Source of the DNA: Candidatus Thioglobus sp. NP1
GTDB lineage: Bacteria; Pseudomonadota; Gammaproteobacteria; PS1; Pseudothioglobaceae
Reading direction: 5' to 3'
Length of the DNA: 64,000 bases
NCBI RefSeq assembly: GCF_003326015.1
Contig: NZ_CP023860.1
Span: 558,001-622,000, forward strand
The notes under the pieces were generated by a model. The model was not told the origin of the DNA, searched no databases, and saw only the letters and a list, made by a program, of their open reading frames with translations. Position 1 is the first letter of the stretch. Each line of letters opens with the position of its first letter. Both the position numbers and the translations under genes were made by a program. This document shows positions 9,611 to 18,174 of the stretch, one piece after another.

Positions 9611-10522
9611 TTAATGAGGGGTAATGCCGCGAATTTTTTCTGATCGACGGCGTAGAATTTCAAGAGTGGAAAGTAAGACAATAGAGAAAATTACAAGAAT
9701 AGTAGCTGCAGCAAGAATGGTTGGGCTTATCTCATTGCGAATTCCAGACCACATCTGTCTTGGAAGAGTGTACTGATCAGGTCCACCTACAAAGAGCACA
9801 ATAACCACCTCATCAAAAGACGTAATAAATGCAAATAGCCCACCTGCAATTACTCCAGGAGCAATAAGTGGGGCCTGAATTTTGAAAAAATTTCTTAACG
9901 GTGAACCCCCTAAGCTTGATGCAGCGCGAAGTAGGTTGTTATCAAATCCAGATAGTGAAGCTGTAACTGTTATTACAACAAATGGTATTCCTAAAATAGT
10001 ATGAGCAATAATCAGGCCTGTTAATGTTGCCACAAGGTTTACCTTAGCAAAAAAGAAAAACATTCCAGCAGCAGTAATAATAAGTGGGACGATCATTGGA
10101 GAAATCATGAGCGCCATTATTACTCGATTAAAAGGCATGTGTCTATTGGATAAACCAAGGGCCGCTAAGGTCCCTAAAACACTAGCGAAGAAGGTTGCAA
10201 AAATTGCAATGATAGCACTATTTTTAAAGCCAATCATCCATCTATCTGTACAGACGGTTGTTCCTGAATTAGCAGAACAAATTCCAAATAGCTCTTTATA
10301 CCAGCGAGTTCCATAACCATCAAAGTTAAAGGACCAAGTCTCAAAGCTAAAGAATTTCATTTCAGAAGTGAATTGAAGGAAAACTGAATTATTAAAGGAT
10401 AGTGGAATAACAACAATGAGTGGTGCAACTAAGAAAAATAAGACAAGACCACAAAAAACCCTATAGGTATAGAACCAAAGTTTTTCTCGAGGTGTTGTAT
10501 AAGTAGGAAATTTCATCGTCAA
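9611..10522 (-). CDS. potC: Polyamine-type ABC importer, permease (PotC-like)
   Basis: A 303-residue inner-membrane permease with six hydrophobic segments. It carries the EAA loop that contacts the ATPase: LRAASSLGGSPLRNFFKIQAPLIAPGVIAG near residues 195-225. The FAFITSFDEVVIVLFV segment is typical of PotC/PotI proteins. It overlaps the preceding permease gene by 4 bp and is the last gene of the four-gene operon. Spermidine/putrescine is the family assignment; related systems carry other charged amines or amino acids, so the substrate is uncertain. Confidence 0.85.
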   Translation of the reverse strand: MTMKFPTYTTPREKLWFYTYRVFCGLVLFFLVAPLIVVIPLSFNNSVFLQFTSEMKFFSFETWSFNFDGYGTRWYKELFGICSANSGTTVCTDRWMIGFKNSAIIAIFATFFASVLGTLAALGLSNRHMPFNRVIMALMISPMIVPLIITAAGMFFFFAKVNLVATLTGLIIAHTILGIPFVVITVTASLSGFDNNLLRAASSLGGSPLRNFFKIQAPLIAPGVIAGGLFAFITSFDEVVIVLFVGGPDQYTLPRQMWSGIRNEISPTILAAATILVIFSIVLLSTLEILRRRSEKIRGITPH

Positions 10523-11913
10523 CCCATTTTTAAATTATCAAGGCCAATAAGTCTGTCATAGGCCCAATACAGAATCAGTACTGCAGTTAGGAGGATAGCT
10601 CCCATTGCAGCAGCAAGACCCCAATTCAATGTCCTTTGCATCTCACGCGCAACAAAGTTACCAATCATTATTCCGTCTTTTCCACCTACTAGTTCTGGTG
10701 TTATATAGTAACCAATTGCCACAATAAATACTAATATGCAGCCTGCGCCAATACCTGGAACAGATTGTGGCATATAAACACGTATAAAGGCCCATGTTGG
10801 TGTAGCCCCAAGATTTTGCGCTGCCTTCATATAGCTTGGAGGAATTCCCTTCATGACGCTATAGATTGGCAAAATCATAAATGGCAGAAGTACTTGTGTC
10901 ATTACAATAATAGTTCCAGTAAAGTTATACATCATGGGTATACGATCTTCATCACTAAAACAAAGATCAATATTGGTAGCACCAAAAAATGGTAGGTTTA
11001 CCATCCCCTCAAAGCAAGGCAGAATATTGATAAGGGTGTCATTCACAACACCATTTTGCTGAAGCATAATCATCCAAGCAACAATTCTTACTAAAAGTGA
11101 TGTCCAAAAAGGCATCAACACACATATCATTAGTAGGTTTGAGGTTCTCATTGGCAGTGTCGCAAGTAAATACGCAACTGGGTAGGCGAGCAGTAAACAA
11201 AAAAGCGTTACCATCAAGCTTACTTTGAGGGTTCTGAGCCAAATCGTATTATAAATTTTTAAATACTCGGCCTTTTGAACGATATTTTTATTAGCGTCAT
11301 ACCTTAGGTCAACAGCATTGAGATAATAGCCCATTGTGTAAGGATCTTTCATGGGGCCTAGTGACTGCCAGAATTCAACTTTAGCCCAGCGCTTATCTCT
11401 TTTTATCATCTTTTCTTTGAAGGGTGCTTCCCACTTAAAAGGTTTAACTTCCTCCTTTGATTTTTTATCAACCTTTAGAGCTTCTTTAACTGTTTTATTT
11501 ATTAAACTTTTCCATCCAGAATACTCATAAGTCATTCGAGTTCCTGATCTTCCAAGTAAATTTTTACCAATGACATTACCTTCACTATCTTGGATTTTTA
11601 TTGTTGTTCTAATATCGTTAATAACTGCAGCAAACATTTCTTCACTAGGGAGTTGGGATTTATCTTCCCATTCTTCATACTGAGCAAATGTCTGTGGGAA
11701 TGCTTCATTAATTTTGATGTCATCAATACTCCTAGATAGTAGCGAACCTATAGGGGCTACGAACATAAATAATAAGAATGATAGTGGTGCTAGAATTAAT
11801 AGAAAAGAACGAATTTTCGTTCGACGTAAGGATTTTCTAAGGCTATCTTTAAGAGGTACCCCATCATTCGTCAGTAATTGTCCCTGAGAATTTATTGTGG
11901 AAGTATCACTCAT
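10519..11913 (-). CDS. potB: Polyamine-type ABC importer, permease (PotB-like) with long insert
   Basis: At 464 residues this permease is much longer than Escherichia coli PotB (about 275). The extra length is an N-terminal cytoplasmic tail plus a charged, probably periplasmic, segment of about 150 residues between the first membrane helix (about 35-58) and the rest. The C-terminal part is canonical: AYPVAYLLATLP, a multi-helix core, and the EAA loop MKAAQNLGATPTWAFIRVYMPQSVPGIGAG. Similar long forms occur in marine proteobacteria. It follows the binding-protein gene after a stem-loop and is coupled to the next permease by a 4-bp overlap. Confidence 0.85.
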   Translation of the reverse strand: MSDTSTINSQGQLLTNDGVPLKDSLRKSLRRTKIRSFLLILAPLSFLLFMFVAPIGSLLSRSIDDIKINEAFPQTFAQYEEWEDKSQLPSEEMFAAVINDIRTTIKIQDSEGNVIGKNLLGRSGTRMTYEYSGWKSLINKTVKEALKVDKKSKEEVKPFKWEAPFKEKMIKRDKRWAKVEFWQSLGPMKDPYTMGYYLNAVDLRYDANKNIVQKAEYLKIYNTIWLRTLKVSLMVTLFCLLLAYPVAYLLATLPMRTSNLLMICVLMPFWTSLLVRIVAWMIMLQQNGVVNDTLINILPCFEGMVNLPFFGATNIDLCFSDEDRIPMMYNFTGTIIVMTQVLLPFMILPIYSVMKGIPPSYMKAAQNLGATPTWAFIRVYMPQSVPGIGAGCILVFIVAIGYYITPELVGGKDGIMIGNFVAREMQRTLNWGLAAAMGAILLTAVLILYWAYDRLIGLDNLKMG

Positions 11914-11962
11914 AAAAAAACCTATATTTATAAAATTTTAGTCTAAGGTAAAAAAAATAAAA

Positions 11963-11996
11963 AACAGGTCAGTAGTAATACCGACCTGTTTTTTTA
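11963..11996 (-). terminator. Stem-loop between binding protein and permease genes
   Basis: An 8-bp perfect stem (AACAGGTC paired with GACCTGTT) encloses a 12-base loop. T-rich runs follow on both strands, so it could act in either direction. It lies between the binding-protein gene and the first permease gene of one operon. A partial terminator or 3'-end stabiliser that raises binding-protein expression relative to the permeases is the usual role of such hairpins. The role here is inferred. Confidence 0.65.
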
Positions 11997-12035
11997 AACG
12001 AGATTAAATAAATAAGCTCGTTTTAGGTTAGCTAC

Positions 12036-13121
12036 TTATTGAGCCATCCAAGCTGCATAACGATCATTTATTGCTTGACCACTATCTGCCCAGAAATCAG
12101 GATTTGCAAGAATACCACCAGCCATATGCTCAGGAGTATTAGGCATGTGTTCCATAATGCTTACACCAGTATTGAACCATGGCTCACCTGCTTCCATAAT
12201 ATCAAGACCAGATGTACGCATAGGACCATAGTTAATCCATTTAGCTTGATCTGCTTGTGCCTGTGAACTAGAAGCATGTACTAAAAAGTGCATAGCTGCA
12301 GCTCGGTTTGGAGCACCTTTAAGAAGAACTAACCATTCCTCTTCAAGCACTTGTCCATCCCATACAGTAACGTAATCTGCACCATCATTTAGTACAGCAC
12401 CACCGATACGACCGTTATAAGCTAGTGACATTGAAACTTCACCAGAATTAACTAAATCAAGTGGCTTTGAACCTGCAGACCAAAATACTACATGATCTTT
12501 GATTGTATCAAGTTTAGCAAAAGCACGATCTTGTCCTGCTTGAGTACCTAGTACATCATAGATATCCTCAATAGCAACACCGTCAGCATACAATGCCATC
12601 TCTGTTATTGCACTAGCCCAAGTGTGGATACCACGCTTGCCTGGGAACTTTTCTACGTCAAAGAAGTCTGCCATAGTTGCTGGTTGATCACCTGAGAATG
12701 CATCAGCCTTATGGAAAGGTACGTATGACCACCAAATTTGCGGAACTACGCAATCATTTGGAACAGGGACCATTGTATCATCATCCATCGATACTCCAGT
12801 AGGCGAAGGTAGGAACATGCTACGATCTAGCTCTTCAAAAAGACCTTCATCACAACCAATACGAGCATCAGATGCTAGTACGTCAACAATATCCCATTGA
12901 ACGTTACCTGATTCAACTTGTGCACGAACCTCACCCAAGCCACCATTGTAACTGATCATATTTACATTACCACTTGAGTAAGTATCAACATAAGCTTTTT
13001 GTTGTGAAGCTGAATAGCCACCACCCCAAGAAACTAAAGTTACATCTGCTTGCACAGCACCAGCCAACATTGCTGTTGAAATAGCACTAGCTACCAGAGT
13101 TTTTGTTATTACATTTTTCAT
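12036..13121 (-). CDS. Periplasmic polyamine-type substrate-binding protein
   Basis: 361 residues with a clear Sec signal peptide: MKNVITKTLVASAISTAMLA followed by GAVQA and a likely cut near residue 25. The mature protein starts DVTLVSWGGGYSASQQKAY, as in PotD/PotF-type extracellular solute-binding proteins. WDIVDVLASDARIGCDEGLFEELD and LAYNGRIGGAV are further family blocks. It captures substrate in the periplasm and delivers it to the two adjacent permeases. There is no lipobox, so the protein should be soluble. Its codons look well adapted relative to neighbours, consistent with high expression. Confidence 0.85.
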   Translation of the reverse strand: MKNVITKTLVASAISTAMLAGAVQADVTLVSWGGGYSASQQKAYVDTYSSGNVNMISYNGGLGEVRAQVESGNVQWDIVDVLASDARIGCDEGLFEELDRSMFLPSPTGVSMDDDTMVPVPNDCVVPQIWWSYVPFHKADAFSGDQPATMADFFDVEKFPGKRGIHTWASAITEMALYADGVAIEDIYDVLGTQAGQDRAFAKLDTIKDHVVFWSAGSKPLDLVNSGEVSMSLAYNGRIGGAVLNDGADYVTVWDGQVLEEEWLVLLKGAPNRAAAMHFLVHASSSQAQADQAKWINYGPMRTSGLDIMEAGEPWFNTGVSIMEHMPNTPEHMAGGILANPDFWADSGQAINDRYAAWMAQ

Positions 13122-13149
13122 ATATTTCTCCTAAAGTTAAATCTATACT

Positions 13150-14238
13150 CTATCCATCAAGAGCTAGACAGTCTTCCGACATCCAACCAATATCTACTTG
13201 CTTGCCTTGTTTAAGGTCAACATTATCGATTGAGTTTGGAATTTTGACGATAAAATCGTCGTGTCCACACACACTAAAGCGGGTGCGAATATGGTCGCCA
13301 TGGTAGATCAACTCCTCTACCTTAGCAGAATATGTGTTTGGTGTTTTACCTTTTGAAGGTTTAACTATTATGCGTTCTGGTCGTAATGAAAGTGTGGCAC
13401 GATCACCAACCTTATTAACATTCACCTGAGTTGCAATAACAATATCACCTGAATCAGTTTTTACAGTAGCTTTTCCAGCTTTGATTGCTTCAACAGTCCC
13501 CATTAGGCGGTTGTTTTCTCCAATAAAGTTTGCAACGAATGCATTTTCAGGTTTCTCATAAAGATCTTCTGGAGAGGAGCATTGAAGAACTACACCATCA
13601 TCAAATACTGCAATTCGATTAGACATTGTTAGTGCTTCTGTTTGGTCATGGGTTACATAGACAACAGTTAATCCAAGACTCTCGTGTAGATGTTTAATTT
13701 CATATTGCATTTGCTCTCGTAGATTTTTATCAAGAGCACCAAGGGGCTCATCCATTAAAACTAAGTCAGGATCAAAGACAAGAGATCTGGCTACAGCAAC
13801 TCTTTGTTGTTGACCACCAGATAATTGCATAGGCCTTCTATTTCCAAAATCTCCAAGTTGAACCATATCAAGAGCGCGCTTAACTTTTGCCTCTCTTTCA
13901 GTTTTACCAAATTTACGAACTTCCAGAGGGAATGCTAGATTCTCTGCAACTGTCATATGTGGGAATAATGCATAGTTCTGAAACACCATACCAATACCAC
14001 GCTTATGTGGTGGAACATTATTTATTGGACTACCTTTGAGATAGATTGTACCATTTGTTGTCGGTTCAAAACCAGCAAGCATCATTAAACATGTCGTTTT
14101 ACCTGAGCCTGAAGGACCTAGCATCGTAACAAACTCACCAGGAGCAACATCTAAGTTGAAATCTTTTACAACAAGAATTTCACCATCATAACTTTTTTGT
14201 ACTTTTTCAAATTTTACTAGTGGTTCCGATTCACTCAT
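13150..14238 (-). CDS. potA: Polyamine-type ABC importer ATPase (PotA-like)
   Basis: A 362-residue ATPase that powers the importer from the cytoplasmic side. Walker A is GPSGSGKTT (about 42-50), the Q-loop is VFQNYALFPHMTV, the signature is LSGGQQQRVAVARSL, Walker B is LVLMDEPLGALD, and the switch His is in YVTHDQTEAL. Residues about 245-360 form a TOBE-like regulatory domain (NRLMGTVEAI, LSLRPERIIV). It is the first gene of the operon; the binding-protein gene follows after 28 bp. This gene order, ATPase first, matches potABCD-type operons. Confidence 0.9.
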   Translation of the reverse strand: MSESEPLVKFEKVQKSYDGEILVVKDFNLDVAPGEFVTMLGPSGSGKTTCLMMLAGFEPTTNGTIYLKGSPINNVPPHKRGIGMVFQNYALFPHMTVAENLAFPLEVRKFGKTEREAKVKRALDMVQLGDFGNRRPMQLSGGQQQRVAVARSLVFDPDLVLMDEPLGALDKNLREQMQYEIKHLHESLGLTVVYVTHDQTEALTMSNRIAVFDDGVVLQCSSPEDLYEKPENAFVANFIGENNRLMGTVEAIKAGKATVKTDSGDIVIATQVNVNKVGDRATLSLRPERIIVKPSKGKTPNTYSAKVEELIYHGDHIRTRFSVCGHDDFIVKIPNSIDNVDLKQGKQVDIGWMSEDCLALDG

Positions 14239-14556
14239 AAATTAACTTTTTTAAAAAATAAATTTCAAAAAATGGCTTAAAACCACTCTTTTATTTGTTT
14301 CTATAGAAAAAAATCTTAGAATTTAAATAACATTAATATAAAAATTAAAGAGTTTAAATTGGACTTAAAATTACTATAGTACGTTTAATTCAAATTGAAA
14401 TATACCATATAGTCTTGTTTTGGTGTTTCTAATGTTCATATTGCGAAATATAAAATATCATATTATGACTTAGTTAAATTTCTTATTAAAAAAGCAGTTG
14501 AAGCCTCTCTTGTATAAAATTGAAAATAATGTTTTTATAAAAAAACTATTAATTAT
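14239..14556. other. Divergent intergenic region
   Basis: This 318-bp AT-rich gap separates the divergently transcribed importer operon and the FAD-linked oxidase gene, so both promoters must lie here. I see no convincing sigma-70 pair, palindrome or hairpin, and no coding frame of note. Confidence 0.5.
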
Positions 14557-15978
14557 ATGAATGAATCTAAAGACCTTGATAATATTATTTCTCAATTAAA
14601 AAGTATTGTTGGAGAAAATAACTATATAGATGATGTTTTAAAAATGGAATCTTATTTGATTGATTGGCGTAAGCAGTATAAAGGACTATCACCTTTGATT
14701 TTAAAGCCACTTAATACCCAAATTATTTCAGAAATATTGACGCTATGTAATGAATACAATATAGGTGTTGTTCCCCAAGGTGGAAATACTGGTTTAGTTG
14801 GTGGCAGTATTCCTAGTGAATCAGGACTAGAAGTCGTTCTGAGTCTTGAGAAAATGAACAAAATTTTAGATATTGATACAATTAATTTCACAATGACACT
14901 TGAAGCTGGATGTATTTTATCTGAAGTTCAAGATGCTGCTTTAAAACAAGAGCGATTATTCCCACTTAGTCTAGCTGCTGAAGGGTCTTGTCAAATTGGT
15001 GGAAATTTATCTACTAATGCTGGTGGAACTGCTGTCTTAAATTATGGAAATGCGAAAGAGCTTGTTCTAGGTTTGGAGGTAGTATTAGCTGATGGCTCTA
15101 TTATGTCGAGTTTAAGACGTCTAAGAAAAGACAATGCAGGTTATGACCTAAAACAACTTTTTCTTGGTAGTGAGGGAACCCTTGGTATCATAACTAAAGC
15201 AGTTATTAAGCTTTTTCCAGTTCCTATAAATAAGGTGACGTCAATTGTAGCAACTACTAATTTAGAATCATCAATTAAGCTTTTGGCTAAACTAAGAGAG
15301 CAAACTGGGGATACTATAAACGCCTTTGAATATTTTGATAGAGCATGTATTGATGCGCTAATTAATAAAGAAGGCATAAAAGATATTTTTGATAAAAAAT
15401 ATGAACACTATGTATTAGTTGAGCTTTCATCAAGTCAAAAAAATTCTGACCTCAATCTATTATTGGAAAATTCAATTGCTTTAGCAATAGAGGATAAAAA
15501 TGTAAATGACGCAATAGTAGCTTCTAATGAAACTCAATCAGCACAATTTTGGAGCTTAAGAGAAACATTACCTGTAGTTTTAAAAAATATTGGTAAATAC
15601 ATTGTTTTTGATATATCAGTTCCAATTTCCTTATTGCCAAAACTAATAAGTGAATCAAAGAAAGTTTGCAACGAAATATGTAAGAACTCAAGTTCGATTA
15701 TATTTGGGCATATTGGTGATGGAAATATTCATTACTATTTAATTAAGCCTGAAGATATGTCTGAAGCTAATTTTTTAGATATGAAGTCTAAAATTAAAAA
15801 ATCTGTATACGATATTTTAGAAAAATTGGATGGTAGCTTTAGTGCTGAGCATGGAATTGGCTTAGCAAAGAAACAAGAGCTTAGAGATTATAGTTCTAAT
15901 ACTGAAATAGGATTGATGAGAGTTATCAAAAAATCACTTGACCCGAATAATATTATGAACCCAGGAAAAGTTATTTAA
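14557..15978 (+). CDS. FAD-linked oxidase, D-2-hydroxyacid dehydrogenase (GlcD/D2HGDH-like)
   Basis: 473 residues. The N-terminal FAD_binding_4 domain has the PQGGNTGLVGGSIP loop (about 72-85), and GGNLSTNAGGTAVLNYGN is the second flavin-contact block. The C-terminal FAD-oxidase domain ends with HIGDGNIHYY (metal-binding His residues) and SAEHGIGLAKKQEL...DPNNIMNPGKV. This pattern belongs to the group oxidising D-lactate, glycolate or D-2-hydroxyglutarate, passing electrons to a flavoprotein or quinone. No Fe-S partner (GlcF-like) is adjacent, which favours a stand-alone D-lactate or D-2-hydroxyglutarate dehydrogenase. The substrate is inferred. Confidence 0.85.
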   Translation: MNESKDLDNIISQLKSIVGENNYIDDVLKMESYLIDWRKQYKGLSPLILKPLNTQIISEILTLCNEYNIGVVPQGGNTGLVGGSIPSESGLEVVLSLEKMNKILDIDTINFTMTLEAGCILSEVQDAALKQERLFPLSLAAEGSCQIGGNLSTNAGGTAVLNYGNAKELVLGLEVVLADGSIMSSLRRLRKDNAGYDLKQLFLGSEGTLGIITKAVIKLFPVPINKVTSIVATTNLESSIKLLAKLREQTGDTINAFEYFDRACIDALINKEGIKDIFDKKYEHYVLVELSSSQKNSDLNLLLENSIALAIEDKNVNDAIVASNETQSAQFWSLRETLPVVLKNIGKYIVFDISVPISLLPKLISESKKVCNEICKNSSSIIFGHIGDGNIHYYLIKPEDMSEANFLDMKSKIKKSVYDILEKLDGSFSAEHGIGLAKKQELRDYSSNTEIGLMRVIKKSLDPNNIMNPGKVI

Positions 15979-15988
15979 ATATTTTTTA

Positions 15989-16076
15989 TGGTGCCCGGAG
16001 CCGGAATCGAACCGGCACGGCCGTTAAAGCCGCAGGATTTTAAGTCCTGTGTGTCTACCAATTTCACCATCCGGGC
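15989..16076 (-). tRNA. tRNA-Leu (anticodon UAA)
   Basis: The minus strand folds into a complete tRNA with acceptor arms GCCCGGA and TCCGGGC, a T-loop containing GGTTCGATTCC, and an encoded CCA end. The anticodon loop is CTTAAAA on a CAGGA/TCCTG stem, giving anticodon UAA at 16040-16042. The long variable arm (GCGGCTTTAACGGCCGT) is the class II form expected of tRNA-Leu. It stands alone between two convergent genes. Confidence 0.97.
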
Positions 16077-16159
16077 GAAGAGGAATTAAGAACGGGAAAT
16101 TATATACTATGGATTATAATTTTTTTATAAATTCCTTATTATTAAAAACTTAAGAATTA

Positions 16160-17077
16160 TTAAAATCTATCTTTAAGCCATTTAATAAATTGTTCTGTAG
16201 TTTTATCACGGTTAATTTCATTTAGACTTTCATGACGTGTTCTTTCTAAAATTTTGCAAGTCACATCTGAGAGTCCATTATTTTTAAGTTTTAATGCTAG
16301 TTTTTCCATGTCACTTCCATTTATAGTGCATGGATCATCAGACCCACCTATAATATGAACTGGAAGATTCTTTGGTAATTTTTTTAAGTTATTTTTATTT
16401 CCTGCATAAAAAACACCATCTAAGACATCTCGCCACATTGATATTGATACTTCAAAGCCACAAAGGGGATCATCAACGTACAAATCAACCTCTTTTTCAT
16501 CCTGAGATAGCCAGTCATATTTAGTACGATTTGGCTTAAACTTAAGATTCCAAGCTTCAAAAGAGAGTTTCCAGGCTATAAGACTTGGAAGGTTTTGATT
16601 TCGAAGAAAACCTTCTATAGCTAATATTAATCTTGATAGTTTAGGTAGAGGTCCAGTTTCAATTCCACTATTCCAGCATGCTAATGCATTCAACTGATTT
16701 GGATACTTTAACGCATAGTTTAAATTAATGATTGAGCCTAAAGAGTGTCCAAAGCAAATTATTGGTTTATTTGGAAGTCTATCTTTAATAAGATTTATAA
16801 TCTCATTTTGGTCTTTTAGAACCATATTAAAGCCATCAGATTTAGCAAATACACCCTGAGGTGCATCACTTGCGACTGTTTTTCCATGCCCTCTCATATC
16901 ATGTGTGAAAAAAGCAAATCCAGCGGCATTTAATTCCAATGCAAATCGAGAATAACGTAAAGAGTGTTCTGCCATGCCATGAGTAACATGAACTACACCC
17001 CTTATATCATTTGCTGGTAATAGGCTGTACAAATTAATTTGTGAACCAGTAGGGCTCTCATAACTCTCTCTTTGCAT
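16160..17077 (-). CDS. Alpha/beta hydrolase, lysophospholipase-like
   Basis: A 305-residue Hydrolase_4/serine-aminopeptidase S33-type protein. The nucleophile elbow is CFGHSLGSI with the Ser near residue 109. HVTHGMAEHSLRY supplies the oxyanion region, FTHDMRGHGKT is the typical strand-4 block, and HIIGGSDDP near residue 245 plus RHESLNE near the end supply the acid and His. Family members hydrolyse lysophospholipids, monoacylglycerols or other esters. There is no signal peptide, so it is probably cytoplasmic or peripheral. It is a single-gene unit converging on the tRNA. Confidence 0.8.
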   Translation of the reverse strand: MQRESYESPTGSQINLYSLLPANDIRGVVHVTHGMAEHSLRYSRFALELNAAGFAFFTHDMRGHGKTVASDAPQGVFAKSDGFNMVLKDQNEIINLIKDRLPNKPIICFGHSLGSIINLNYALKYPNQLNALACWNSGIETGPLPKLSRLILAIEGFLRNQNLPSLIAWKLSFEAWNLKFKPNRTKYDWLSQDEKEVDLYVDDPLCGFEVSISMWRDVLDGVFYAGNKNNLKKLPKNLPVHIIGGSDDPCTINGSDMEKLALKLKNNGLSDVTCKILERTRHESLNEINRDKTTEQFIKWLKDRF

Positions 17078-17247
17078 AAAATTAATAAATTTATTACTTA
17101 AACTTCTTTTTAATAATATAGTAGCTCATTTAGTAAATAATAATAAATAAAAATTATTAATGATGTAATTAAAGCTTTGATGCAGAAAGATAAATTATTT
17201 ATGTAAAATTTATCTTTTAATGAGTTCAAAATTTCGAGGTGATTCCT

Positions 17248-17460
17248 TTGATTAAATTAGTATTAGTAATGCTTCTTGGGTGGGTAGGTTTTGCGCTTTT
17301 TAAAAAAATTTTAAATCCAGGGACTAGTCAAACTATGAATACCAAGTCAGGCGAAAAAATAGTTTTATGTTCTGTTTGTGATACCCATATTCCTGAGTCA
17401 GACGTAGTTATTAAAAATGGTAAAACTTTTTGCTCGAAAGAGCATTCGGAGCAAGAATAA
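17248..17460 (+). CDS. Small membrane protein with C-terminal zinc-ribbon motif (PP0621-like)
   Basis: The chosen start is a TTG, six bases after a good GAGGTG ribosome-binding site. A GTG at 17239 in the same frame lies inside that site and is less likely. The roughly 70-residue protein has one membrane segment (IKLVLVMLLGWVGFALF) and a cytoplasmic tail with CSVCDTHIPESDVV...TFCSKEH, a CxxC...C..H pattern that may bind zinc. It resembles a small conserved family seen next to membrane-protein genes in beta/gammaproteobacteria; function is unknown. Its stop overlaps the yciB start (TAATG), so the two are coupled. Confidence 0.7.
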   Translation: MIKLVLVMLLGWVGFALFKKILNPGTSQTMNTKSGEKIVLCSVCDTHIPESDVVIKNGKTFCSKEHSEQE

Positions 17461-18113
17461 TGAAATTCCTATTTGATTTTGGACCTATTATTCTGTTCTT
17501 TGTTATTTATAAATACTTTGGCCTATATTCAGCTATTTATGCAATGATTGCAGCTACCTTTGTGCAGTTGATGTATGCAAGATTGTCCACAGGAAAGTTT
17601 GTAACTTCGCAAGTTCTTACTTTTATTTTATTAATAGTCTTTGGAGGTATCAGTATTGCCTTGAGGGATCCAGCATTTGTAATGTGGAAGGTTAGTGTTC
17701 TATACGTAATATTTGCTCTCGCTTTAATTGGTAGTAACTTTGTCGGTAGTAAAACGTTACTAGAGAGAATGATGGGAAAGGAGCTTGAACTTCCAAGGGC
17801 TATTTGGGTTCGCTTGACTTGGTTTTGGAGTTTTGGTTTTATTGCTATTGCAATCATAAATGCATACTTCGTTAATATTGCATTATCAACAAGACAACAA
17901 TTTTTTGATAGTGGAATAGCTCTTGACCCAAAAATAGATTTGAGCAATTTTGATTGCTCTCAGGTTTTAGTTAAGAATCTTTGTTTAATAGCCCAAAAAT
18001 CAGAATCAACCTGGGTAAATTTCAAATTGTTTGGCACTCTTGGTTTGACATTAGTTTTAATAGTAATTACGGTTTTGCTAATTAGTAAAAATATTAAAGA
18101 AAAACAGACTTAA
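17460..18113 (+). CDS. yciB: Intracellular septation protein A family (YciB/IspZ)
   Basis: Starts at the ATG that overlaps the preceding stop; a longer in-frame start 30 bp upstream would overlap the zinc-ribbon gene and lacks a ribosome-binding site. 217 residues with five to six membrane segments. The opening MKFLFDFGPIILFFVIYKYFG, WKVSVLYVIFALALIGS and WVRLTWFWSFGFIAIAIINAY are diagnostic YciB blocks. Escherichia coli YciB is about 180 residues; the extra length here is a periplasmic insert near residues 150-190 containing two Cys. YciB-family proteins influence cell-envelope assembly and septation at the inner membrane. Confidence 0.88.
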   Translation: MKFLFDFGPIILFFVIYKYFGLYSAIYAMIAATFVQLMYARLSTGKFVTSQVLTFILLIVFGGISIALRDPAFVMWKVSVLYVIFALALIGSNFVGSKTLLERMMGKELELPRAIWVRLTWFWSFGFIAIAIINAYFVNIALSTRQQFFDSGIALDPKIDLSNFDCSQVLVKNLCLIAQKSESTWVNFKLFGTLGLTLVLIVITVLLISKNIKEKQT

Positions 18114-18174
18114 ATTCTTTATCTCATTCAATTGTATATTAAATCATTAACCCTCTTAACATTTGGAGTAGATT

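Noticed and set aside
12039-12266. Plus-strand open frame opposite the binding-protein gene
   Set aside because: It lies entirely antisense to a well-supported gene, has no ribosome-binding site, and its translation looks non-protein.
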